A model generated the notes under the pieces. The model saw only the letters and a program-made list of their open reading frames with translations, did not search any database and was not told the DNA's origin. Shown here piece after piece: positions 1-4,983 of a DNA stretch of 9,715 bases. How positions within the stretch are numbered: the stretch's first letter is position 1; every line of letters starts with the position of its first letter. The DNA comes from an uncultured beta proteobacterium (GTDB lineage: Bacteria > Pseudomonadota > Gammaproteobacteria > Burkholderiales > Burkholderiaceae_C). The stretch spans positions 1-9,715 of the forward strand of contig CAIMHL010000667.1 in NCBI GenBank assembly GCA_903840825.1, given 5' to 3'. Made by a program: the position numbers and the translations under genes.

Positions 1-480
1 GGCCATGTCTTGGAACAGCAACACGCCAAACACCGATTGGCCCGCCGTGCTGCCCATCAGGTTGCGGTCGTTCATCAGTTGCACCGCCACTGCAGTGCTG
101 GATAACGCCAGCGTCAGCCCCACGATCAAGGCAGCAGGCGCTGCCAGGCCCAGCGCATAGATCCCGACAGCAAAACCCAAACCACACACCACCATTTGCA
201 GCGCACCAAAACCAAACACCCGCAGCCGCATGCTCCACAGGCGCTTGATGTCCAGTTCCAGGCCAATGGTGAACAGCATGAGCACGATGCCCAGTTCGGC
301 CAACAGGGTCATGTTGCTGCTTGTTTTGGCAAACCCGAGGCCGAAGGGTCCAATCGCCAGCCCCGCCAGCAGGTAGCCCAGCACCACGCCCAGCCCAAAG
401 CGCTTGGCCAGCGGCACGATGGCGACCATGGCCGCCAGATAGATCAGCAGCACAATCAAGATGTTGGTTTCAGCGGGCAT
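1..480 (-). CDS. kefC: Glutathione-regulated K+/H+ antiporter KefC/KefB, N-terminal part (runs off left edge)
   Basis: Potassium:proton antiporter of the CPA2 family in the inner membrane; known members release K+ during electrophile stress and are held closed by glutathione. The 160 visible residues start MPAETNILIVLLIYLAAM and are strongly hydrophobic. They carry hallmarks of E. coli KefC in order: LGYLLAGLAIGPFGL (about residues 34-48), LAELGIVLMLFTIGLELD, a GALQMVVCG stretch, then TLALSSTAVAVQLMNDRNLM and GVLLFQDMA at the window edge. The rest of the membrane domain and the C-terminal RCK/TrkA-N nucleotide-binding domain lie outside the window. The ATG has a GGAG ribosome-binding sequence about 7 bases upstream, inside kefF, and overlaps the end of kefF by 11 bases, indicating translational coupling. 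KefB and KefC cannot be separated from this part alone; the kefF overlap favours kefC. Confidence 0.93.
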   Translation of the reverse strand, partial: MPAETNILIVLLIYLAAMVAIVPLAKRFGLGVVLGYLLAGLAIGPFGLGFAKTSSNMTLLAELGIVLMLFTIGLELDIKRLWSMRLRVFGFGALQMVVCGLGFAVGIYALGLAAPAALIVGLTLALSSTAVAVQLMNDRNLMGSTAGQSVFGVLLFQDMA

Positions 481-1054
481 CGGAGGCTCCGGCGGAGGGA
501 TGTTGTGTTGTTAGATGCTGGATTTCTGCCACCAGCCGGTCGCGGTAGCCTTCAGCGGCTTGCAGCAATTCCGCATCATCGAGTTTGCGCGCGCCAAACA
601 CGGTGTGGGGCGGCAGCCATTCCATGCCGCAGAACAGGGCGGTTTGCTGAATCGGGGTGGCAATCTGGCTGATCGGGAAGTGGTTGTATCCGGCCGCTTG
701 GTAGGCGTCTTCCTCGCCGCCGGCGGTGGCGGCCCACAGGAGCCGCTTGCCTTTTAAGGCCTCGGTGATGGCACCTTGGCTGTCGTGGCCATAGGCCCAA
801 CCATAGGCCAGCACTTTTTCAAACCACAGCGATAGCAGTGCCGGCGTGTGGTACCAATAAAGCGGGTGTTGCAACACGATGGTATGGGCCTTGTGCAGGT
901 GCGCCTGTTCTTCCTTGGCGTCGATGTGAAAGTCCGGATACAGGTCGTAGAGGTTGCGGACATGCACCCCCGGCAAGCCGTGCGCCGCATGCAGCAGTGC
1001 TTTACCGGTGCGGGAGTGCTTGGGGTAAGGGTGGGCGTAAATGAGTGTGATCAT
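470..1054 (-). CDS. kefF: KefF/KefG-type NAD(P)H quinone oxidoreductase, ancillary subunit of the Kef system
   Basis: Flavodoxin-fold quinone reductase of 194 residues; family members bind the Kef antiporter on the cytoplasmic side and are needed for full efflux activity. It opens MITLIYAHPYPKHSRTGK, the flavin phosphate-binding strand-loop seen in E. coli KefF, followed by LYDLYPDFHID, IVLQHPLYWYHTPALL, KVLAYGWAYGH, LLWAATAGGEE and FCGMEWLPPH, all typical of the family in that order. The open frame extends upstream to 1228, but the ATG at 1054 is chosen because it gives the family's exact N-terminus; upstream codons are low-complexity and run antisense to an S9 peptidase fragment. No clear Shine-Dalgarno precedes this ATG. 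The gene ends 11 bases inside kefC, so the two form an operon. The native promoter region may have been replaced, because broken gene debris begins only about 80 bases upstream. Confidence 0.92.
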   Translation of the reverse strand: MITLIYAHPYPKHSRTGKALLHAAHGLPGVHVRNLYDLYPDFHIDAKEEQAHLHKAHTIVLQHPLYWYHTPALLSLWFEKVLAYGWAYGHDSQGAITEALKGKRLLWAATAGGEEDAYQAAGYNHFPISQIATPIQQTALFCGMEWLPPHTVFGARKLDDAELLQAAEGYRDRLVAEIQHLTTQHPSAGASDAR

Positions 1055-1075
1055 GGTGTTTGAAGATTCTGACAC

Positions 1076-1129
1076 GGCCAGACCAGACCAGACCGGGACG
1101 GGGCTGGCCTGGCCTGGCATGGCATGGCC
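1076..1129. repeat. Short-period repeat patch upstream of kefF
   Basis: Directly visible: three CCAGA units at about 1078-1092 followed, after a short GC-rich gap, by a run built from GGCCT and GGCAT units at about 1102-1128. GGCCA and TGGCC copies in the two halves could pair into a hairpin. It lies between the kefF start and the S9 peptidase fragment, so it may mark a repair or slippage junction. It may also simply be low-complexity sequence. Confidence 0.45.
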
Positions 1130-1133
1130 GAGC

Positions 1134-1281
1134 TTTAAGCTGTCTATACGTCGCGGCCTGAGCGGCCCCGACAAACTACTTTTTGACCCTGAAACACTGA
1201 AGAGGAAGACAGGCAAACCGCACGCCATTAACTTCTACAGCGCCTCGCCCGACGGTAAACTGGTGGCAGGGGGTGTAGGTC
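1134..1281 (+). pseudogene. Fragment of a prolyl-oligopeptidase-type (S9) peptidase
   Basis: A plus-strand reading of about 48 codons gives a segment with RRGLSGPDKLLFDPETL, then HAINFYSASPDGKLVAGGV. This is the pattern at the start of the beta-propeller in S9/prolyl oligopeptidases: a blade strand, 'DP-x-x-L', then 'SPDGK-x-VA'. Full enzymes are about 700 residues, so only a small internal piece remains, without a start, propeller or catalytic Ser-Asp-His domain. The reading frame stays open to 1679, but residues after about 1281 are the antisense of an MFS transporter gene and make no sense as S9 peptidase. I therefore treat it as a relic ending at a recombination junction. The family assignment is from recognition of the motif run, not from a search. 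Confidence 0.6.
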
Positions 1282-1451
1282 AGTGCATAGGCAAGGGCGT
1301 AGACCGTCAGCAAAGATCCCGCTTCGGCCTTGCTGATGCCCAAGTCCGTGGCCACCGGCGTAAGAATTCCGATGACGACAAACGTGCCCATCCCCACAGC
1401 GAAGTTCGCCACAGACAGCAACCAAAGGGTGAGGTTGAGATTTCGCAAGAA
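1281..1451 (-). pseudogene. MFS transporter, N-terminal fragment
   Basis: The minus strand encodes about 56 residues including LTLWLLSVANFAVGMG, FVVIGILTPVATDLGIS and AEAGSLLTVYALAYAL. This is the first two membrane segments of a 12-TM major facilitator drug/sugar efflux protein of the DHA1/AraJ kind, usually about 390-400 residues. After AYAL the match stops abruptly and the frame runs on through antisense of the S9 peptidase fragment to a stop at 1176. There is no ATG: the frame begins just after an in-frame stop, with only a TTG before the first recognisable residues, so the 5' end is probably also damaged. It lies on the same strand and downstream of the Nif11-like gene, and may once have been co-regulated with it by the TetR repressor. 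Confidence 0.72.
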
Positions 1452-1593
1452 TCAGCGGTGTTCTGGGGGATCACAGGGTCAGAGAATCAGCCGAGTATGC
1501 TGAGATTCGGCGGCGTCCATGAGCATTCTGTCAGGACCAGGGGTCGGTCCAAGAAGGCCCACAGAGCCGACTGCTTCGTTAGTGATCCACGGT
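1452..1593. other. Short gap between the MFS relic and the Nif11-like gene
   Basis: No gene is recognised. A GGACC/GGTCC inverted repeat with a 7-base spacer sits at 1534-1550 and could form a modest hairpin in the transcript of the Nif11-like gene. It is not followed by a T-run, so it is not a convincing intrinsic terminator. Confidence 0.4.
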
Positions 1594-1878
1594 TCAGCGG
1601 CCAAAGGCTGCGTAGGCATCAAGACAGAGCTTCCACCACGGCCCGCTCTGCGTGTAAAGCTCAAGTTCCGAATCGGTGAAAGATAGAATTGTCTGCGCCT
1701 GATGACGGATCATGTCAGCCGCCGTGAACGAAAATCCGTGACGATTGGCCACGGCAACAAGTTCCGCGACGTTTTTCGAGGCCATGTTTTCATTGCGCAT
1801 GCCCTCGTTTGTGCCGGTCTCGACCAGAAAGGCTTCGATCTGGGCCTTGGCTGCCGCGCTGGGTTCAATAGTTTTCAT
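1594..1878 (-). CDS. Small Nif11-like domain protein
   Basis: A 94-residue soluble protein beginning MKTIEPSAAAKAQIEAFL. The central part, AELVAVANRHGFSFTAADM (about residues 39-57), matches the Nif11 motif: a helix, 'A-x-x-x-GF-x-FT', then another helix. Nif11-type domains occur in nitrogen-fixation-associated small proteins and as leaders of modified peptides, but free-standing proteobacterial copies have no settled function. The C-terminus, WWKLCLDAYAAFGR, has no Gly-Gly leader cleavage site, so a peptide-precursor role is unsupported. The ATG at 1878 is preferred over upstream starts because an AGGA ribosome-binding sequence lies about 8-10 bases before it, and the start at 1926 would lie inside the promoter. 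It is transcribed away from the TetR gene from a good sigma70-type promoter overlapped by a palindrome. Confidence 0.75.
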   Translation of the reverse strand: MKTIEPSAAAKAQIEAFLVETGTNEGMRNENMASKNVAELVAVANRHGFSFTAADMIRHQAQTILSFTDSELELYTQSGPWWKLCLDAYAAFGR

Positions 1879-1919
1879 GTGAGCATCCTGTTGGGTTAAA
1901 GTAACGATTCTTTTTGCAT

Positions 1920-1937
1920 CGATCACTATAGTAATCG
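1920..1937. promoter_or_regulatory. Putative TetR operator, 18-bp near-perfect palindrome
   Basis: CGATCACTATAGTAATCG equals its own reverse complement at 16 of 18 positions. It covers the -10 element and predicted start of the Nif11-like gene and lies 65 bases from the TetR start codon. That is where an autoregulating TetR dimer is usually found. A wider pair, AACGATT (1903-1909) and AATCGTT (1933-1939), flanks part of it. That this TetR protein binds here is an inference from position. Confidence 0.6.
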
Positions 1938-1955
1938 TTGTATGAATGTTGTCAA
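1928..1955 (-). promoter_or_regulatory. Sigma70-type promoter of the Nif11-like gene
   Basis: On the minus strand there is a perfect -35 TTGACA (bases 1955-1950), a 16-base spacer, and TACTAT (1933-1928) as the -10. Transcription would begin near 1921 and leave a leader of about 43 bases before the ATG at 1878. The -10 lies inside the 18-bp palindrome at 1920-1937, so a bound repressor would block the polymerase. Confidence 0.7.
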
Positions 1956-1963
1956 CTGTTTTC

Positions 1964-1969
1964 TATAAT
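1964..1969 (+). promoter_or_regulatory. Probable -10 box of the tetR gene
   Basis: A perfect TATAAT lies 33 bases before the ATG at 2003. No good -35 is seen at 16-18 bases upstream, suggesting a weak or activator-dependent promoter. This position favours the ATG at 2003 over the ATG at 1946, which would be upstream of the transcription start. Confidence 0.45.
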
Positions 1970-2002
1970 GATCGATATATATTTCAAGTCGATAATCTGT
2001 CT

Positions 2003-2620
2003 ATGACGAAACCAGTCTCAAGGTCGGCACCAGTGCGCGGCCGCCCGCGCCAGTTCGACCGGGATCGAGCGCTTGATATCGCACTGCAGACGTTCTGGCA
2101 GCATGGTTACGAAGGCACTTCCGTAGCTGACCTCACCACGGCGCTCAACATCGGCGCGCCAAGCCTATACGCCGCCTTTGGCTCGAAGGCCAAACTGTTC
2201 GAGGCGGCCGTTCAGCGATACGTCACCGGCGCCGGCTCTTTCCTGATGTGCTCGCTTGCAGAGGAGCCTTCTGCGAGAGCCTCGATCGAACGCGGCCTGA
2301 GGGATGCTGCACTGGCCTTCACCAAGCGCGGCTCACCGCGAGGCTGCCTCATACAGACTGCACTGCTGGGTTGGGCAGAAGAGAATGAGGCACCCGCCAG
2401 GTTCGTGGCAGACTTGCGCAGGAGATCCAGGGGCGCGATAGCGCAGCGTCTGGAGCGTGGTGTCCAGGAAGGCGAGCTGAGCGCTGACACCGATGTTGAA
2501 GCTCTTGCCGCTTACTGCGTGGCTTTGATCCAGGGTCTTTCCGTGCAGGCACGCGATGGAGCTTCTCGGGCTGAACTGAATGCCATCATCGACATCGCGA
2601 TGAAGAGCTTTCCGGGTTGA
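2003..2620 (+). CDS. TetR/AcrR-family transcriptional regulator
   Basis: A 205-residue one-domain-plus-ligand-pocket repressor. After a basic tail (RGRPRQFDRDRAL, about residues 12-24) comes the TetR helix-turn-helix: ALQTFWQHGYEGTSVADLT, LNIGAPSLYAAFGSKAKLFE. The C-terminal half is helical and contains RGCLIQTALLGWAEE and CVALIQGLSVQARDGASR, the usual effector-binding and dimer region. The ATG at 2003 is chosen over an in-frame ATG at 1946 because the earlier start would include the promoter zone and add 19 residues unlike the family; neither start has a strong Shine-Dalgarno. It faces away from the Nif11-like gene and probably represses that gene and itself. The MFS relic beyond the Nif11-like gene suggests an ancestral efflux-control role, but the effector is unknown. 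Confidence 0.9.
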   Translation: MTKPVSRSAPVRGRPRQFDRDRALDIALQTFWQHGYEGTSVADLTTALNIGAPSLYAAFGSKAKLFEAAVQRYVTGAGSFLMCSLAEEPSARASIERGLRDAALAFTKRGSPRGCLIQTALLGWAEENEAPARFVADLRRRSRGAIAQRLERGVQEGELSADTDVEALAAYCVALIQGLSVQARDGASRAELNAIIDIAMKSFPG

Positions 2621-2645
2621 CACTCGCCACCAATGACACTCGCCA
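2618..2645. repeat. 12-bp direct repeat at the end of tetR
   Basis: TGACACTCGCCA occurs at 2618-2629 and again at 2634-2645, four bases apart. The first copy includes the tetR stop codon. It marks the edge between intact tetR and the chimeric MerR/SNF2 debris, and could be a slippage or end-joining product. Confidence 0.75.
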
Positions 2646-2661
2646 GAAAGTCGAAGCCGTC

Positions 2662-2688
2662 ACCTGCTGAACCTGCTGAACCTGCTCA
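2662..2688. repeat. Three 9-bp tandem units
   Basis: ACCTGCTGA, ACCTGCTGA and ACCTGCTCA follow one another directly. The patch lies between the tetR direct repeat and the MerR fragment, in DNA with no recognised gene. Confidence 0.7.
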
Positions 2689-2706
2689 GCCGCGATGCGC
2701 TCTTAA

Positions 2707-2868
2707 GGCGGCTGCCCCAGCTTCTTCCGCACCGACAGCGGCTACCGCCAGTACAGCGAGGCCGATGTGCGCAGCCTGCAGTTCATCAAACGCGGGCGCA
2801 AGCTGGGCTTTTCGATCGCGGAGATTGGCGAGCTGGTCGGCATGTGGAACAACCGCCAGCGCGCCAGT
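2707..2868 (+). pseudogene. MerR-family regulator, internal fragment
   Basis: In the frame of base 2722 the sequence reads FFRTDSGYRQYSEADVRSL, then FIKRGRKLGFSIAEIGEL and GMWNNRQRAS. This is the second half of the MerR DNA-binding domain: 'R-T-x-x-G-Y-R-x-Y' wing, then the 'LGFS-x-x-EI-x-EL' helix, then the 'W-x-x-R-x-RAS' start of the dimer helix, as in CueR/HmrR-like metal regulators. The first helix-turn-helix and start codon are missing: there is a TAA at 2704-2706 in this frame. The dimer helix and metal-binding loop are also absent, because after the Ser at 2868 the match ends. The frame then meets a stop within about 12 codons. Confidence 0.75.
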
Positions 2869-2980
2869 GCTCCTCGCCCTGCAAGAACGCAAAGCGGCGT
2901 TGGGTGAGAGCATTTACAGTGGTTCTGCGGGCCGCAAGCAGCCGCTGTTCACCGAAGGCGATCTGGCGGAGCTGCTCTGA
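2863..2980 (+). pseudogene. C-terminal tail of a SNF2-family helicase
   Basis: In a different frame from the MerR piece, the strand reads VLLALQERKAALGESIYSG, then PLFTEGDLAELL and a TGA at 2978-2980. This is the usual end of bacterial SNF2/HepA-like ATP-dependent helicases: 'K-x-x-x-LQ-x-RK-x-x-L', a variable linker, then 'L-T-x-x-DL-x-x-LL'. Only about 36 of roughly 1,000 or more residues remain, so it is inactive. The junction with the MerR fragment lies within about 2863-2872. The identification rests on the motif pair and is not search-verified. Confidence 0.6.
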
Positions 2981-2982
2981 CC

Positions 2983-3039
2983 GCTATCAGATCAATAGCT
3001 GCTCGCGCATACGAACAGATCGATAGAGACCTAAAAGGC
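2983..3039. repeat. Possible Comamonadaceae-type intergenic repeat
   Basis: The stretch starts CTATCAGATCAATAGCTGCT and ends ACCTAAAAGGC. It resembles, from memory, a dispersed intergenic sequence of Comamonadaceae genomes ('CTATcaaat...ATAGCTGCT...GCGC'), and it lies directly after the helicase stop codon, the expected place for a 3' extragenic element. CTAT/ATAG form a short inverted repeat. The second half is diverged. Only one copy is in the window, so repetition cannot be shown here. Confidence 0.35.
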
Positions 3040-3304
3040 ACTCAGCTCGCCCCATCCGGCCGTCACGACCAACAACAGCCTCTGGCTTCGTCAGGAAGGC
3101 AGGTACTCCCGGCTGCGACTTTCGCTGACCACGCCGGCGGCCATCAGGCACTGGACCTCGGCCTCGGGACGCCCTAATTACGGTTAGGAAATTCAACCAC
3201 ATGAGGCCAAGTATCACCCCTTGGAAGAGCCCGCAACCCACGTAGAAACCCGCGCCGCGCCCGCAGTAAGGCCGTGCCTGGCCGATCCACCGCCTAAATG
3301 CGCT
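3040..3304. other. Unassigned intergenic stretch with gene-like debris
   Basis: No intact gene is seen. A minus-strand frame is open from 3364 to 2987, but its residues are Gly/Arg-rich and unlike any family I recognise. A hydrophobic piece in it, GCGLFQGVILGLMWLNFLTV, could be one membrane segment. A second minus frame at about 3090-3166 reads PEAEVQCLMAAGVVSESRSR and then a stop, which looks protein-like but is unidentified. An inverted repeat CCTAA/TTAGG with a 6-base loop is at 3173-3188. Confidence 0.4.
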
Positions 3305-4725
3305 GTTCACAAGAGGAATTAGCGGTACGCCGGGTATGCCAGGCGCAGGCCTACCCAGCGGCAAGTCAAAATCGCCGCCTCAACCATTCACCAACTGACG
3401 CGCTGATCCACCTCAAAGTCCGGTGCCGCTTGCGGTGCAAGGTCCCAATCGGGCTCCATGTGCACCCCGTCATCCGTCTGCGTATCGCAGTCATCCCACA
3501 ACGGTGGCCCGCGCGCCGGGGATATGTGAGGGGGATCTGGGTCCACCCCGATGTGATCAAGGATCTTCCTGATTTGAACGCCCTCGGTAATGAACGCGAT
3601 CAGGCGCATCTGCCCACCACACAGCGGGCACAGCAGCGGGAACACCTCAAAGATGCGGGCGATCAACACCGCCCACAGGTAATGCGCCGGTGAACGTTTG
3701 GGTGGCGCAGGTTCGGGCGTGGGTGAGATGGCATGGCCCAGCGGTGCCACCCCAGGCACGCCCTCGCCCGTGGTGGCTGGCTCGGTCTGCACGGCGACTT
3801 GTTTGGCCGGTTGTGCCGGTGTCGCCAGCGCCACCGCCGCAGCCCTGAGCGGCGAATTCGGTGCCAGCACACCAAAATAGCGATGCCGGTGCGTTCGCGG
3901 TGGTGGCACCAGCGCCGCAATACGGGCTATCAGCTCCAGTGGCGTGAGGTGCAACTCGTCGACCTTGGCGCCACGCTTGTCCGAGCCAGGCTCGCTGTGC
4001 TGTTTGGCACAGCGGTACACCAGATCAGCACCTTCTTTGCGAAGGCGTCCACAAGCAAAGGGTGGGCGGGCGCAGTAGCGCAACAGCCGCTCCAGTGCGG
4101 CGCGGTCGTGTGCTTCGATGAGCACACCGGCATCGACCGAGAAGCCGCTGTGCTGGTAGGCCAGCATGTCTTTGGCGTCACAACTCTCCAGTAGGCCCCG
4201 GCCCACGAAGGCGCGCAGGATGCGTCGGCGCAAATCTGTCTGCACCTGGGCCACAGCGGCCTCGTCGATAGCACTACTGGACGGGTGAAAAACGATGCCC
4301 GGTGGTGAGGATTGAGCATCGGTGTCGCCCGCCACGTCCTCAAACACCCCGTCGAGCGCGCAGACGTGAAAGTGCACATGCCCGTTCAGGCTGGAGCCGA
4401 ACCGGTGGATGAAGGCTACGGCTCCGATATGCAGGGCGGCCCTGTCCACATGGGCCGTCCCGGGGCTGTGGGTTTGCAGAGTTTGCGCAATCACCCGCAA
4501 GAAGATACGCAACACCATGTTGAGCACTGCCCCTTCACGCTGCATGAAGTAGCGCAGTCGCTTCGGGACAGAGAGCACCCACTGGCGCACCGGCAGCCGG
4601 GGGAAAACATGATCGCAGAGGTGTGCCGCCGTCTCCACCATGCGCCGGGTGTTGCACGAGGGGCAGACGCCACGGCCTTTGCAGGAATAGGCGACAAAAT
4701 AGTCGTGGCCGCAGTCATCACACTA
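3305..4725 (-). mobile_element. IS91-family element, truncated at its transposase 5' side
   Basis: The region carries most of an IS91-type Y2 rolling-circle transposase plus about 80 bases after its stop. IS91 elements lack terminal inverted repeats and insert next to GTTC/CTTG tetranucleotides. A GTTC at 3305-3308 with CAAG at 3310-3313 lies on the transposase 3' side and is a candidate oriIS border. That border is a guess. On the other side the coding match stops at 4722, where the base composition changes to AT-rich, so the terIS end and the transposase N-terminus have been lost. Confidence 0.6.
3388..4722 (-). pseudogene. IS91-family transposase (Y2 HUH type), N-terminally truncated
   Basis: The minus-strand frame is open from base 4722, directly after an in-frame TAG at 4725-4723, and encodes about 444 residues. 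It starts inside the N-terminal zinc-binding domain, CDDCGHDYF then SCKGRGVCPSCNTRRM, a cysteine cluster that normally has 80-100 residues before it. Next come FPRLPVRQWVLSVPKRLRY, the HUH-type metal-binding motif NGHVHFHVCALDG, a helical region with LERLLRYCARPPFA (the Tyr there is conserved in the family), and a C-terminal zinc knuckle CPLCGGQMRLIAFITEG ending in SPARGPPLW. No frameshift is seen in this part. The ATG at 4641 would give 417 residues without the cysteine cluster, so the protein is probably inactive. The domain order is complete apart from the missing start. Confidence 0.88.
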
Positions 4726-4875
4726 ACATTCGCGAAATTTAGCAAAATTCCAATTACAGTCACTATCAAGACTTAGTTGATAAATCGCACGGTATAAATT
4801 TTCTTGTCTGGGACGATTTACCTAACAGCACAAAAAAACATGTCGTCGTGTGGGCTGTTGGTACCGCGTAGTAGT

Positions 4876-4904
4876 TTGACGGAGCCATAAATTGTTCGTA
4901 TTAC
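4876..4904 (+). promoter_or_regulatory. Probable promoter of the FAD-linked oxidase gene
   Basis: TTGACG (4876-4881), a 17-base spacer, and TATTAC (4899-4904) form a plausible sigma70 promoter, with 5 and 4 consensus matches. Transcription would start near 4911, giving a leader of about 70 bases. The region from 4727 on is AT-rich and has no gene. Confidence 0.5.
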
Positions 4905-4918
4905 ATTTTCCTACCTTT

Positions 4919-4938
4919 TCGCCTAATGGAATAGGCGA
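4919..4938. promoter_or_regulatory. Inverted repeat in the oxidase leader, possible operator
   Basis: TCGCCTA and TAGGCGA are perfect 7-base arms around ATGGAA. The repeat sits about 8-28 bases after the predicted transcription start and 45 bases before the ATG. It could be an operator or an mRNA hairpin. No regulator gene lies next to it, so the binding protein, if any, is unknown. Confidence 0.45.
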
Positions 4939-4983
4939 TACCACAGCCGGAGCCATTTTGATCATCAAATTGGAGGTTGCATC

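Noticed and set aside
1055..1228. Longer N-terminus for KefF reaching to 1228
   Set aside because: The extra 58 residues are not found in KefF/KefG. They derive from repeat-like DNA and antisense peptidase sequence.
1041..1679. Plus-strand frame of 212 codons read as one protein
   Set aside because: Its first part is antisense to the kefF start, its middle is an S9 peptidase fragment and the rest is antisense to the MFS relic and the Nif11-like gene. It is a composite, not a gene.
3733..4194. Plus-strand frames opposite the IS91 transposase, also at 4312-4776
   Set aside because: They carry no family signal and mirror the GC-rich codons of the transposase on the other strand.
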